NCBI RefSeq assembly: GCF_035989285.1
Contig: NZ_CP108513.1
Span: 9,362,001-9,426,000 of the forward strand
Length of the DNA: 64,000 nucleotides
DNA from: Streptomyces sp. NBC_01235
GTDB lineage: Bacteria; Actinomycetota; Actinomycetes; Streptomycetales; Streptomycetaceae
Direction: 5' to 3'
The notes below the pieces were generated by a model, which made no database searches, had not been told where the DNA came from, and saw only the letters and a program-made list of their open reading frames with translations. The first letter of the stretch is position 1; every line of letters starts with the position of its first letter. Positions 39,957-49,124 of the stretch are shown here, piece after piece. Position numbers and translations under genes: made by a program.

Positions 39957-39988
39957 CAAGCACTTCAATCGTTTCATTGAAGTCCTTG
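39957..39988. promoter_or_regulatory. Extended inverted repeat centred on ACTTCAAT-N6-ATTGAAGT
   Basis: ACTTCAAT (39962-39969) and ATTGAAGT (39976-39983) are perfect complements. Adding CAAG and CTTG gives 13-bp arms with one mismatch. It is unusually AT-rich and lies 23 bp before the 62-aa gene, resembling ArsR- or MarR-type operators. Confidence 0.5.
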
Positions 39989-40163
39989 TTGGCACTTCGC
40001 AGCGCGGGGGCCGGGGAAGGACCGGGTGGACTGCGGGGAAGGTCCCAAATCGAGGACAAGGGGCGCTCCGGGCGAGGGCCGGGCGAGGCGCGGGCGTCTG
40101 AGTACGTCGTCTGAGTACCTGTACGGATGTACGACCGGTCCCGCGCTCGGCAGGCTGGCCCGC

Positions 40164-40310
40164 ATGACCACGCACCGTGCTCCGAAGCCCCTCGCCGACC
40201 CCGGCCGTCCTGTCGAGCGTGCCGTGAACGCCGCGCTGATCCTCGCCGTCCTGGCGGGGCTGGGCTGGATCGTCGGGATGATCTACACGCTCGTGCAGTG
40301 GCCGTTGTAG
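40164..40310 (+). CDS. Single-pass small membrane protein (48 aa)
   Basis: The C-terminal half is one membrane helix (AALILAVLAGLGWIVGMIYTLV). The N-terminus is Pro/Arg-rich. The ATG at 40164 begins the typical sequence; the frame runs open upstream but with atypical composition. Function unknown. Confidence 0.6.
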   Translation: MTTHRAPKPLADPGRPVERAVNAALILAVLAGLGWIVGMIYTLVQWPL

Positions 40311-40317
40311 GGCCCGT

Positions 40318-41490
40318 TCAGCGGCTCGCGGCGACCCGGAACCGGATGCCCGCCCGGATCAGCCGCTCGGTCAGCGCGTCGCCCATCGCCACCGCCGTCG
40401 TGACCTGCCCCGCCGTCGGCGGGAGGTCGTCGCAGGCCAGGGCCAGCGCCGCCTCCGCGAGCATCTTCGCCGTCTCGTCGTAGCCGGGATCGCCGCCCGT
40501 GACCTCGGTGCACACCCGTCGGCCGCCGCCCTCGCCGACGAACCGCACGGAGAACCAGCTCTGTGCCCGCTTCTGCGCGTTCGGCCCCTCACCGGGCCTG
40601 AGCCGGTCCGACAGCCAGCGCCGGGCGGGCGGCAGCTGGGCCGCCGCGACGAGCGTCCCGACCGCCGCGACCGCGCCCACGGCGACGGGCAGCCGACGTA
40701 CGGCCGCGTAGTGCCGGTAGCGGAAGTCGGGCCCGTAGCGCGGCAGCGCCCTCGCCGACCGCAGCACGATCTGCGGGTCGACGGTCGGCAGCGGCAGCGC
40801 CCAGGCGCCGACCTCCGGGGCGAACCGGGGCGCGCCCACCGGCGCGGCGGCCCGGCGGCCCATCAGCCGCGGTTCGTGCCGCTTCCGCTCCCGCGCGGCG
40901 GACACCATCTGCCGGCCGCGCGCGAACTGGCCCAGCGCGGAGGCGAAGGTGCCGCCCGAGAAGGTGGCGTCGGCGGTCACGAAGCCGTCCACGGTCAGCG
41001 GCACGTCCTGCGGAAGCTGCCGGACGGTGAAGTAGACGCCCAGGTCGTGCGGGACGGAGTCGAAGCCGCACGCGTGGATCAGTCGCGCGCCCGTCGCACG
41101 CGCGCGTGCGTCGTGCCGGACGTACATCAGGTCGATGAACTCCGGCTCACCGCTGAGGTCGAGATAGTCGGCACCGGTGTCCGCGCAGGCGGCGACGAGT
41201 TCCTCGCCGTGCGTCAGATAAGGGCCGACGGTCGTGGCCACCACGCGCGCGTGCTCCGCGAGGGCGCGTAGCGACGCCGGGTCCGAGACGTGGGCCCGCA
41301 GCACCCCGACGTCCACGCCGAGCCGTTCGCGCAGTCGCTCCAGCTTCTCCTCGCCGCGGCCGGCGATCGCCCAGCGCAGACCGGCGGGCGCGTGGGCGGC
41401 GAGGTACTTTGCGGTGAGTGTTCCCGCGAAGCCCGTGGCCCCGAAGAGCACGATGTCGTACGGACGGTCCGACTTTTTCAGCCTGCTCAT
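40318..41490 (-). CDS. Saccharopine-dehydrogenase-like / trans-acting enoyl reductase family protein (390 aa)
   Basis: The N-terminal Rossmann fold has the dinucleotide motif VLFGATGFAGTLTAKYLA (residues 14-31). A conserved mid-region follows (LSGEPEFIDLMY, HACGFDSVPHDLG), and the C-terminal part has one hydrophobic stretch. Relatives reduce enoyl intermediates of polyketide lipids or are uncharacterised oxidoreductases. It is divergent from the acyl-CoA operon across a 184-bp region with regulatory palindromes, which hints at lipid metabolism. Confidence 0.82.
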   Translation of the reverse strand: MSRLKKSDRPYDIVLFGATGFAGTLTAKYLAAHAPAGLRWAIAGRGEEKLERLRERLGVDVGVLRAHVSDPASLRALAEHARVVATTVGPYLTHGEELVAACADTGADYLDLSGEPEFIDLMYVRHDARARATGARLIHACGFDSVPHDLGVYFTVRQLPQDVPLTVDGFVTADATFSGGTFASALGQFARGRQMVSAARERKRHEPRLMGRRAAAPVGAPRFAPEVGAWALPLPTVDPQIVLRSARALPRYGPDFRYRHYAAVRRLPVAVGAVAAVGTLVAAAQLPPARRWLSDRLRPGEGPNAQKRAQSWFSVRFVGEGGGRRVCTEVTGGDPGYDETAKMLAEAALALACDDLPPTAGQVTTAVAMGDALTERLIRAGIRFRVAASR

Positions 41491-41582
41491 GACACCCCTT
41501 TGCCGTGCAGCCCGCGCCGCTGTCGGTGGCCGAGGCTAGCGTGAGGGGTGCGGAGACCGACGGCAGGTGCCCCCAAAAGTGG

Positions 41583-41630
41583 CTAAGCGCTTGCTCGCTC
41601 GACTCTTGTGTCCACTGGAACGTGTTCCTA
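41583..41630. promoter_or_regulatory. Palindromes GGAACGTGTTCC and TAAGCGCTTG before the acyl-CoA operon
   Basis: GGAACGTGTTCC (41617-41628) is a perfect 12-bp palindrome, close to the KstR-type pattern TNNAACNNGTTNNA (one mismatch). AAGCGCTT (41585-41592), inside CTAAGCGCTTGCT, resembles a KstR2-type CAAG-N2-CTTG site. They lie between the divergent reductase and racemase genes. Confidence 0.5.
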
Positions 41631-41674
41631 GCATCACTGGTGTTACATCGGTTGTGTCACAGCAAGGGGGCTGG

Positions 41675-42880
41675 ATGACGACGGGACGGACGGACGGCCA
41701 CGGCCCGCTGGCCGGCGTACGTGTGGTGGAACTCGCCGGGATCGGCCCCGGGCCCTTCGCGGGCATGCTCCTGGCCGACCTCGGCGCCGACGTCGTCCGC
41801 GTGGACCGCCCCGGCGGGTCCTCCCTCGCCATCGACCCCGCCCACGACGTCGCCAACCGCAACAAGCGCTCGGTGATCGTCGACCTCAAGGCGCCCGACG
41901 GCCCCGCGCGCGTGCTCGACCTCGCCGCCCGCGCCGACGTGCTCATCGAGGGCAACCGGCCCGGAGTGGCCGAGCGGCTGGGTGTCGGCCCCGAGGACTG
42001 CCACGCCCGCAACCCCCGGCTGGTCTACGGCCGGATGACCGGCTGGGGCCAGGAGGGCCCCCTCGCCCACCGCGCGGGCCACGACGTCACCTACATCGCC
42101 CTCACCGGCGCCCTCGGCATGATCGGCGCCCCCGACCGGCCGCCGCCGCCCCCCGCCAACCTGCTCGGCGACTTCGCGGGCGGCTCCCTCTACCTCGTCG
42201 TCGGCGTCCTCGCCGCGCTCCACCACGCCCACGCGCACGGCACCGGCCAGGTCGTCGACGCGGCCATCGTCGACGGCACCGCCCACCTGTCGGCGATGAT
42301 CCACGGCATGCTCGCCGCCGGCGGCTGGCAGGACCGGCGCGCCGCCAACCTCCTCGACGGCGGCTGCCCGTACTACGGCACCTACGAGACCGCCGACGGC
42401 GGGTACATGGCCGTCGGCGCCCTGGAGCCGCAGTTCTACGACGAGTTCGTGGACCTCCTGGGCCTCGGGGACTTCCGCGAGGCCCGCAAGGACTGGACGC
42501 GCTGGGGAGAGCTGCGCGAGGCCGTCGCCGCCCGCTTCCGGACCCGCGCCCGGGACGAGTGGACGGCTCTCTTCGAGGGCTCCGACGCGTGTGTGGCGCC
42601 CGTGCTGTCGCTGCGCGAGGCCCCGCACCATCCGCACCTCGCGGCCCGCGGCACCTTCACCGACCACGGCGGCATCACCCAGCCCGCCCCCGCACCCCGG
42701 TTCTCCGCCACGCCCACGGCCGTCCGCACCGGACCCGCGCACCCCGGCGCCGACACGCGCGCTGTGGCCCGTGACTGGGACATACCGGGGCTCGTGACGG
42801 ACCTTGAGAAGAACCCCGTGACCCCCGAGAAGCCCCTCGCGAAGACCCCCGTGCAGGACTTCCCGCACCAGGGCGACTGA
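41675..42880 (+). CDS. CaiB/BaiF family: alpha-methylacyl-CoA racemase or CoA-transferase (401 aa)
   Basis: Family III fold with conserved starts VRVVELAGIGPGPFAGMLLADLGADVVRVD, NKRSVIVDLK and GHDVTYIALTGAL. Members racemise 2-methyl-branched acyl-CoAs or transfer CoA. The His/Asp pair in GHDVTYI fits the racemase branch. The ATG at 41675 has AGGGGG upstream. First gene of a three-gene run (gaps 39 and 40 nt) with thiolase and a FadB-like fusion, indicating branched-chain or sterol-side-chain-like beta-oxidation. Confidence 0.88.
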   Translation: MTTGRTDGHGPLAGVRVVELAGIGPGPFAGMLLADLGADVVRVDRPGGSSLAIDPAHDVANRNKRSVIVDLKAPDGPARVLDLAARADVLIEGNRPGVAERLGVGPEDCHARNPRLVYGRMTGWGQEGPLAHRAGHDVTYIALTGALGMIGAPDRPPPPPANLLGDFAGGSLYLVVGVLAALHHAHAHGTGQVVDAAIVDGTAHLSAMIHGMLAAGGWQDRRAANLLDGGCPYYGTYETADGGYMAVGALEPQFYDEFVDLLGLGDFREARKDWTRWGELREAVAARFRTRARDEWTALFEGSDACVAPVLSLREAPHHPHLAARGTFTDHGGITQPAPAPRFSATPTAVRTGPAHPGADTRAVARDWDIPGLVTDLEKNPVTPEKPLAKTPVQDFPHQGD

Positions 42881-42919
42881 CCCCGCCCCGCTCGGCCCAC
42901 CCTCCCGAAAGGCCTACCA

Positions 42920-44134
42920 GTGAGCACCGAAGCGTACGTGTACGACGCGATCCGCACCCCGCGCGGTCGCGGCAAGGCGGACGGCGCCCTGCACGGAACG
43001 AAGCCCATCGACCTCGTCGTCGGTCTCATCCACGAGCTCCGAAGCCGCTTCCCCGGTCTCGACCCGGCCGCGATCGACGACATCGTGCTCGGCGTCGTGG
43101 GGCCCGTCGGCGACCAGGGCTCCGACATCGCGCGCATCGCCGCCATCGCGGCCGGTCTGCCGGACACGGTGGCGGGCGTGCAGGAGAACCGCTTCTGTGC
43201 CTCGGGTCTGGAGGCCGTCAATCTGGCCGCCACGAAGATCCGTTCGGGCTGGGAGGACCTGGTCCTCGCGGGCGGCGTGGAGTCGATGTCCCGGGTGCCG
43301 ATGGCCTCGGACGGCGGCGCCTGGTTCAACGACCCGATGACCAACCTGGCCGTCAACTTCGTGCCCCAGGGCATCGGCGCCGATCTCATCGCCACCATCG
43401 AGGGCTTCTCCCGGCGCGACGTCGACGAGTACGCGGCCCTGTCCCAGGAGCGCGCGGCGACGGCCATGAAGGAGGGCCGCTTCGACTGTTCCGTCGTTCC
43501 GGTGAAGGACCGCGCCGGCCTCGTCGTCCTCGACCACGACGAACACCCGCGCCCCGGCACCACCGCCGACTCCCTCGCCAGGCTGAAGCCCTCCTTCGCC
43601 GACATCGGCGAGCTGGGCGGCTTCGACGCGGTGGCGCTCCAGACGTACCACTGGGTGGAGAAGATCGACCACGTCCATCATGCGGGCAACTCCTCCGGCA
43701 TCGTCGACGGCGCCTCCCTCGTCGCGATCGGCTCGAAGGAGGTCGGCGAGCGTTACGGGCTCACCCCGCGCGCGCGGATCGTCTCCGCCGCCGTCTCCGG
43801 CTCCGAGCCGACCATCATGCTCACCGGTCCCGCGCCCGCCACCCGCAAGGCCCTCGCGAAGGCCGGCCTGACCATCGACGACATCGACCTCGTCGAGATC
43901 AACGAGGCCTTCGCGGCAGTCGTCCTGCGCTACGCGCGGGACATGGGCCTGTCCCTGGACAAGGTCAACGTCAACGGCGGCGCCATCGCCCTGGGCCACC
44001 CGCTCGGCGCCACCGGCGCGATGATCCTCGGCTCGCTCGTCGACGAACTGGAGCGCCAGGACAAGCGCTACGGCCTCGCCACGCTGTGCGTGGGCGGCGG
44101 CATGGGCATCGCCACGATCGTCGAGCGCGTCTGA
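42920..44134 (+). CDS. Acetyl-CoA C-acyltransferase (thiolase, 404 aa)
   Basis: Degradative thiolase. Nucleophile Cys is in RFCASGLEA (about residue 93), His in [10 protein letters not shown] (about 359) and a second Cys in LCVGGG (about 390). It releases acetyl-CoA in the last step of beta-oxidation. The GTG start at 42920 has GAAAGG upstream. It is the middle gene of the operon. Confidence 0.93.
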   Translation: MSTEAYVYDAIRTPRGRGKADGALHGTKPIDLVVGLIHELRSRFPGLDPAAIDDIVLGVVGPVGDQGSDIARIAAIAAGLPDTVAGVQENRFCASGLEAVNLAATKIRSGWEDLVLAGGVESMSRVPMASDGGAWFNDPMTNLAVNFVPQGIGADLIATIEGFSRRDVDEYAALSQERAATAMKEGRFDCSVVPVKDRAGLVVLDHDEHPRPGTTADSLARLKPSFADIGELGGFDAVALQTYHWVEKIDHVHHAGNSSGIVDGASLVAIGSKEVGERYGLTPRARIVSAAVSGSEPTIMLTGPAPATRKALAKAGLTIDDIDLVEINEAFAAVVLRYARDMGLSLDKVNVNGGAIALGHPLGATGAMILGSLVDELERQDKRYGLATLCVGGGMGIATIVERV

Positions 44135-44174
44135 CCAGCCCGGCGCAGCCAGAGACTTCTACGGAGACCCCGTC

Positions 44175-46352
44175 ATGACACAGAGCACCACCATCCGCTG
44201 GGAACAGGACCGCACCGGCCTCGTCACCCTCGTCCTCGACGACCCGAACCAGTCCGCGAACACCATGAACCAGGCGTTCCGCGAGTCGCTCGCCGTGGTC
44301 ACCGACCGCCTGGAGGCCGAGAAGGACTCCATCCGCGGCGTCATCCTCACCTCCGCCAAGAAGACCTTCTTCGCCGGCGGCGACCTGCGCGACCTCATCC
44401 GCGTCACCCCCGAGACCGCTCAGGCGCTGCTCGACGGCGGCCTGGAGATCAAGCGCAACCTCCGCCGCATCGAGACCCTCGGCAAGCCGGTCGTCGCCGC
44501 CCTGAACGGCGCGGCCCTCGGCGGCGGTTACGAACTCGCCCTCGCCTGCCACCACCGCGTCGCCCTCGACGCCCCCGGCTCGAAGATCGGCTGCCCCGAG
44601 GTGACCCTCGGCCTGCTCCCCGGAGGCGGCGGCGTCGTGCGCACCGTCCGCCTGCTGGGCATCGCCGACGCCCTCCTGAAGGTCCTCCTCCAGGGCACCC
44701 AGTACAGCCCGCGGCGCGCCTTGGAGAACGGCCTGATCCACGAGGTCGCCGCCACCCCCGAGGAACTCCTCGCCAAGGCCCGCGCCTTCATCGACGCCAA
44801 CCCCGAGTCGCAGCAGCCCTGGGACAGGCCGGGCTACCGCATTCCCGGCGGCACTCCCGCCAACCCCCGGTTCGCCGCCAACCTGCCCGCCTTCCCGGCC
44901 ACCCTGCGCAAGCAGACCGACGGCGCTCCCTACCCGGCCCCGCGGCGCATCCTCGCCGCGGCTGTCGAGGGTGCCCAGGTCGACTTCGAGACCGCGCAGG
45001 TCATCGAGGCCCGCTACTTCGTCGAACTGGCCGCCGGACAGACGTCGAAGAACATGATCCAGGCGTTCTTCTTCGACCTCCAGGCCGTCAACTCCGGTGT
45101 GAGCCGTCCCCAGGGCATCGAGCCCCGCAAGGTCCGCAGGGTGGCCGTCCTGGGCGCCGGGATGATGGGCGCCGGCATCGCCTACTCGTGCGCCCGCGCG
45201 GGCATCGACGTGGTCCTGAAGGACGTCTCCGCCGAGGCCGCCGCCCGGGGCAAGGTCTACTCCGAGAAGCTGTGCGCCAAGGCCGTCTCCCGGGGCCGCA
45301 CCACGCAGGAGAAGGCGGACGCCCTGCTCGCCCGCATCACGCCCACCGCGGACCCCGCCGACCTGGCAGGCTGCGACGCGGTCATCGAGGCCGTGTTCGA
45401 GGACACCGCCCTCAAGCACAAAGTCTTCCAGGAGATCGAGCAGATCGTCGCCCCCGACGCCCTGCTGTGCTCCAACACCTCCACCCTCCCCATCACCGTC
45501 CTCGCCGAAGGCGTCGAGCGCCAGAGCGACTTCATCGGCCTGCACTTCTTCTCGCCCGTCGACAAGATGCCCCTCGTCGAGATCATCAAGGGCGAACGCA
45601 CCGGCGAGGAGGCGCTCGCGCGCGCCTTCGACCTGGTCCGGCAGATCAGGAAGACGCCGATCGTCGTCAACGACTCGCGCGGCTTCTTCACCTCACGGGT
45701 GATCGGCCACTTCATCAACGAGGGCGTCGCCATGGTCGGCGAGGGCATCGAGCCCGCCTCCGTCGAGCAGGCGGCGGCCCAGGCGGGCTACCCGGGCAAG
45801 GTGCTCGCCCTGATGGACGACCTGACGCTCACCCTCCCGCAGAAGATCCGGGGCGAGTCGAAGCGGGCCGTGGAGGAGGCGGGCGGCATCTGGCCCGGGC
45901 ACCCCGCGGAAGCCGTCGTCGACCGCCTGGTCGACGAGTTCGGCCGCACCGGCCGCAGCGGGGGAGCGGGTTTCTACGACTACGCCGACGACGGCAAACG
46001 AGTCCGCCTGTGGCCGGGCCTGCGCGAGCACTTCACGCGCGCGGGCGTCGAGATCCCCTTCGAGGACATGCAGGAACGCATGCTCTTCTCCGAGGCCCTC
46101 GACACCGTCAAGCTCCTCGAGGAGGGCGTGCTGACGTCCGTCGCGGACGCCAACATCGGCTCCCTCTTCGGTATCGGCTTCCCCGGCTGGACCGGCGGCG
46201 TCCTGCAGTACATCAACGGCTACCGGGGCGGGCTGCCCGGATTCGTGGCACGCGCGCGGGAGCTCGCCGAACGCTACGGCGACCGCTTCACCCCGCCCGC
46301 GCTGCTGGTGGCGAAGGCGGAGCGGGGGGAGACCTTCACCGACGCGCGCTGA
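44175..46352 (+). CDS. FadB/FadJ-like fusion: enoyl-CoA hydratase plus 3-hydroxyacyl-CoA dehydrogenase (725 aa)
   Basis: The N-terminal crotonase domain (about residues 1-190) has FFAGGDLRDL and NGAALGGGYELALAC forming the oxyanion hole. An NAD-binding domain follows with VLGAGMMGAGIAY (about 321-333), SNTSTLPI and LHFFSPVDKMPLVEI, then C-terminal 3HCDH domains ending about residue 700. It catalyses two consecutive steps of beta-oxidation and works with the thiolase just upstream. The ATG at 44175 follows a 40-nt gap. Confidence 0.93.
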   Translation: MTQSTTIRWEQDRTGLVTLVLDDPNQSANTMNQAFRESLAVVTDRLEAEKDSIRGVILTSAKKTFFAGGDLRDLIRVTPETAQALLDGGLEIKRNLRRIETLGKPVVAALNGAALGGGYELALACHHRVALDAPGSKIGCPEVTLGLLPGGGGVVRTVRLLGIADALLKVLLQGTQYSPRRALENGLIHEVAATPEELLAKARAFIDANPESQQPWDRPGYRIPGGTPANPRFAANLPAFPATLRKQTDGAPYPAPRRILAAAVEGAQVDFETAQVIEARYFVELAAGQTSKNMIQAFFFDLQAVNSGVSRPQGIEPRKVRRVAVLGAGMMGAGIAYSCARAGIDVVLKDVSAEAAARGKVYSEKLCAKAVSRGRTTQEKADALLARITPTADPADLAGCDAVIEAVFEDTALKHKVFQEIEQIVAPDALLCSNTSTLPITVLAEGVERQSDFIGLHFFSPVDKMPLVEIIKGERTGEEALARAFDLVRQIRKTPIVVNDSRGFFTSRVIGHFINEGVAMVGEGIEPASVEQAAAQAGYPGKVLALMDDLTLTLPQKIRGESKRAVEEAGGIWPGHPAEAVVDRLVDEFGRTGRSGGAGFYDYADDGKRVRLWPGLREHFTRAGVEIPFEDMQERMLFSEALDTVKLLEEGVLTSVADANIGSLFGIGFPGWTGGVLQYINGYRGGLPGFVARARELAERYGDRFTPPALLVAKAERGETFTDAR

Positions 46353-46383
46353 GGCACCGGCCCTTCGAACCCGTCGAGGCCCA

Positions 46384-47097
46384 TCAAGGGGAGCCGTCCG
46401 CCGGCGGCTCCCCGAGCCACTCCCGCAGTTCCGAGGTGAGCGACCGCTGGAAGGCCGTCAGCAGAGCCTGGACGACCAGGGGCTGCATGTGCGCCGACAG
46501 CGACCGCACGGCCTGCGCGTCACGCTCCGGCACCTCCTCGCGCAGCAGCCGCGACAGCTCGTGGGCCGCGGCGCGCGCGTGGTCGAGGAGGACGGTCCGG
46601 GCCGCGAGGATCGCCTCCTGCGACAGCGGTACGTCGAGGAGCCGCACGCCCAGCCTCAACAGCCCGAGGTCGACCCCGTACGCGTCCTTCTCACGCCGCA
46701 CCACGCCCATCGCGACGAGCCGCTCCACGTCCTCCTCGCCGAGCGCCCGGCCCGCCCGCCGCCCCAGCTCTTCCCCGGTCACCGTCTCCACGGCGTCCGG
46801 TGCCCAGGAGGCGACGACGGCCCGGTGCACGGCGAGGTCGTGGGCGTCGAGTCCGGGCGGCAGCCGCTCGAGGTAGCGCTCGATCGCCGCCAGCGTCAGG
46901 CCCTGCTGTCGCAGCTCCTCGATCAACGCGAGGCGCGCGAGGTGCGCCGGACCGTAGTGGCCCACCCGGCGCGGACCGATGACCGGCGGGGGCAGAAGCC
47001 CCTTGGCGCTGTAGAAGCGCACCGTCCGCACCGTGATCCCCGCCCGGGCGGCCAGCTCGTCGACCGTGAGGGCCGGCTCCTCGGTCTCGATCGTCAT
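46384..47097 (-). CDS. MerR-family transcriptional regulator (237 aa)
   Basis: N-terminal MerR HTH and wing (VDELAARAGITVRTVRFYSAKGLLPPP ... GHYGPAHLARLALIEELRQQGLTL). A roughly 150-residue helical effector domain follows without metal-type cysteines, so it is likely an organic-ligand sensor. The ATG at 47097 matches the family start. It is convergent with the beta-oxidation operon and a candidate regulator of it. Confidence 0.88.
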   Translation of the reverse strand: MTIETEEPALTVDELAARAGITVRTVRFYSAKGLLPPPVIGPRRVGHYGPAHLARLALIEELRQQGLTLAAIERYLERLPPGLDAHDLAVHRAVVASWAPDAVETVTGEELGRRAGRALGEEDVERLVAMGVVRREKDAYGVDLGLLRLGVRLLDVPLSQEAILAARTVLLDHARAAAHELSRLLREEVPERDAQAVRSLSAHMQPLVVQALLTAFQRSLTSELREWLGEPPADGSP

Positions 47098-47345
47098 GCG
47101 CAGCAGTATCGCTGTCGCACCAGTGCTGTGAAACCCGGGGCAGCGGAGTGAGGAGCTGCGGTGAGGGTCGCGTGAGAGGCAACGCCGTGTGACATCGACC
47201 ACCGCACGGTCACCCCCCGCTCTGGGAAGGTGCCGCCTTGGTCTGCGCCCCTACCCGGGAGCCGCGGGCCGCGACCGTACGGAACCCCGGGCACACCGAG
47301 CCCGGGCGCACCGGAGAGGTCGTCCCGCGCGCGGTGAACTCGATC

Positions 47346-47666
47346 ATGTGGCGCGTGGGTCTCTTCTACGTCGGCTCGGTCCTCCTCCTCGCCCTCCTCG
47401 TCCTCTTCGTCCGCCGCGCCAAGGCGGGTCTGGTCGAGCGGCCCTCCTTCCGCCTGCCGGGCAGCTCGGTCACGGAGAGCGTCACGATCGCCTTCCTGAT
47501 CGCCTTCCTCGGTCCGATGTGGAACGACCCCGAGGTCGGCCGCAAGACCCTCCTGCTGATCCCGGTGATCGCGGCCGCCCTGGTCGGCGGCTGGTACGCG
47601 GTCCGCACCAGGGTGTCCAGGGCGGCGGACCAGGAGCTGTCGCAGCTCACTCGGAACCAGAAGTAG
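47346..47666 (+). CDS. Small membrane protein with two to three membrane segments (106 aa)
   Basis: Segments VGLFYVGSVLLLALLVLFV and SVTIAFLIAFLGPM, and a further one LLLIPVIAAALVGGWYAV. No family recognised. The start is uncertain: ATG at 47346 begins the membrane helix directly, while TTG at 47238 has a better upstream GGAAGG but adds a Pro/Arg-rich extension. Confidence 0.6.
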   Translation: MWRVGLFYVGSVLLLALLVLFVRRAKAGLVERPSFRLPGSSVTESVTIAFLIAFLGPMWNDPEVGRKTLLLIPVIAAALVGGWYAVRTRVSRAADQELSQLTRNQK

Positions 47667-47680
47667 CAGGCCGACGCCAC

Positions 47681-47702
47681 TGTCAGTGGCGTCGCCTACG
47701 GT
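47681..47702 (+). promoter_or_regulatory. RecA-NDp/ClpR-type DNA-damage promoter, leaderless
   Basis: TGTCAGTGGC (47681-47690), a 6-bp spacer and TACGGT (47697-47702) match the published pattern TTGTCAGTGGC-N6-TAGGGT at nearly all positions (the preceding base is C). The -10 box ends 6 nt before the ATG at 47709, so transcription should start at or next to the start codon. No ribosome binding site is present. Confidence 0.75.
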
Positions 47703-47708
47703 GGCGTC

Positions 47709-48191
47709 ATGTCGGAGATCACGTATGTCCGTGGCGACGCCACCGTGCCATCGGTGAAGGGCGTCAAGGTGATCGCCCATGTCTGCAACGACATCGGGGG
47801 ATGGGGAAAGGGCTTCGTCCTGGCGCTGTCGCGCCGCTGGCCGGAGCCGGAGGCGGCCTACCGCGCCTGGCACCGCGAGCGCGCCTCGAACGATTTCGGA
47901 CTGGGCGCGCTCCAACTCGTCCAGGTCGAGCCGTACGTGTGGGTCGCCAACATGATCGGCCAGCGCGGCGTGCGAACGGGCAGCAAGGGTGTCCCCGTGC
48001 GCTACGACGCCATCGATGCGGCCCTGGCCCGGTTGGCCGAGACGGCGACAGAACGCGGCGCGTCGGTGCACATGCCCCGGATAGGCTGCGGATTGGCCGG
48101 CGGTAAGTGGTCCCGTGTCGAACCGCTCGTCAGTGAGCGGCTGGTGAAGCGGGGTGTCGCGGTGACGGTGTACGACCACGGGGAGGGGTAA
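47709..48191 (+). CDS. Macrodomain protein, ADP-ribose-binding/hydrolysing (160 aa)
   Basis: A single macrodomain with ITYVRGDAT, VIAHVCNDIGGWGKGF and MPRIGCGLAGG lining the ADP-ribose pocket. Relatives remove ADP-ribose from proteins or nucleic acids, or hydrolyse O-acetyl-ADP-ribose. The S. coelicolor counterpart is, from memory, SCO6735, reported to be DNA-damage-linked. The promoter immediately upstream fits that. It is followed after 5 nt by a PfkB kinase gene. Confidence 0.9.
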   Translation: MSEITYVRGDATVPSVKGVKVIAHVCNDIGGWGKGFVLALSRRWPEPEAAYRAWHRERASNDFGLGALQLVQVEPYVWVANMIGQRGVRTGSKGVPVRYDAIDAALARLAETATERGASVHMPRIGCGLAGGKWSRVEPLVSERLVKRGVAVTVYDHGEG

Positions 48192-48196
48192 CGCAT

Positions 48197-49111
48197 ATGG
48201 ACGCCTACGGGGAAGACAGGGACATCGACGTCCTGGTCCTGGGCGGGGCAGGGGTGGACACCATCGTGTACGTACCGGAGCTGCCGCTCCCGTACGCCGA
48301 CAGCTACATGATCGACAGCGGGATCCGCACCCGCGCCGGACAGACCGGCGACTTCGTCGCGTTGAGCCTCGCCGCCCTCGGTCTGCGCACCCACCACCTC
48401 GACCTCCTCGGCGACGATCCGGAGGGCGACCTGGTCCGCGCCCTGCACGAGAAGCACGGCATCCCTCTCACCGCCGTCCCCCAGTCCGCCGGTACCAAGC
48501 GCGCGGTCAACCTGGTGAGCCCGGACGGGCGGCGGCTGTCGCTGTACGACACCAGCCGCGGGCGAGCGGACGATTGTTTCCCGCAGGACACCCTGCGGGC
48601 GCTGGCCGAGGCGAGCCGCCACGCGCACGTGTCCATCACCTCCGGCTGCGCCGACGCCCTGCCGGTCCTGCGCGCGGCGGGCGTCCGTATCTCCACCGAC
48701 CTGCACAACTGGGACGGCGAGAACCCGTACCACGAGGCTTTCGCCTTCGCCGCGGACGTCGTCTTCCTCTCCGCCGCCGAACTCACCGACCCCGAGGCGA
48801 CGATGCGCCGGATCGGCGCGCACGGCCGTGCCGAGGCGGTCGTCGTCACCGCCGGCGCCGAGGGCGCCCACCTCCTGGCCGGCGGCGAGCTGACCCACAT
48901 ACCGGCCGTGGCCCCGCCCGCGCCGGTGGTGGACTCCAACGGTGCGGGCGACGCCTTCGCCGCCGCGTTCGTCTTCGGCCTGCTCAGCGGTGAACCGCCA
49001 CAGGGCTGCGCCCGGTTGGGCGCGGTGGCCGGGGCGTACGCATGCACCGTCCCGGCCACCGAGAGCGCCGCCCTGTCCCGCGACGCGCTCCTGGCGGCGG
49101 CCCCGCGGTAG
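48197..49111 (+). CDS. PfkB/ribokinase-family carbohydrate kinase (304 aa)
   Basis: Ribokinase fold with the N-terminal VLGGAGVDTIVYV and GQTGDFVALSLAALG, and the ATP/anion-hole signature DSNGAGDAFAAA near residue 250, whose Asp is the catalytic base. The sugar or nucleoside substrate is not evident. It starts 5 nt after the macrodomain gene and may share its damage-inducible transcript, suggesting ribose or ADP-ribose product recycling (inference). Confidence 0.87.
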   Translation: MDAYGEDRDIDVLVLGGAGVDTIVYVPELPLPYADSYMIDSGIRTRAGQTGDFVALSLAALGLRTHHLDLLGDDPEGDLVRALHEKHGIPLTAVPQSAGTKRAVNLVSPDGRRLSLYDTSRGRADDCFPQDTLRALAEASRHAHVSITSGCADALPVLRAAGVRISTDLHNWDGENPYHEAFAFAADVVFLSAAELTDPEATMRRIGAHGRAEAVVVTAGAEGAHLLAGGELTHIPAVAPPAPVVDSNGAGDAFAAAFVFGLLSGEPPQGCARLGAVAGAYACTVPATESAALSRDALLAAAPR

Positions 49112-49124
49112 CGGACGCGGGCGG

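Noticed and set aside
43971..45545. A 524-codon minus-strand frame opposite thiolase and FadB-like genes
   Set aside because: Spans two real genes on the other strand and has low-complexity Gly/Val/Asp content.
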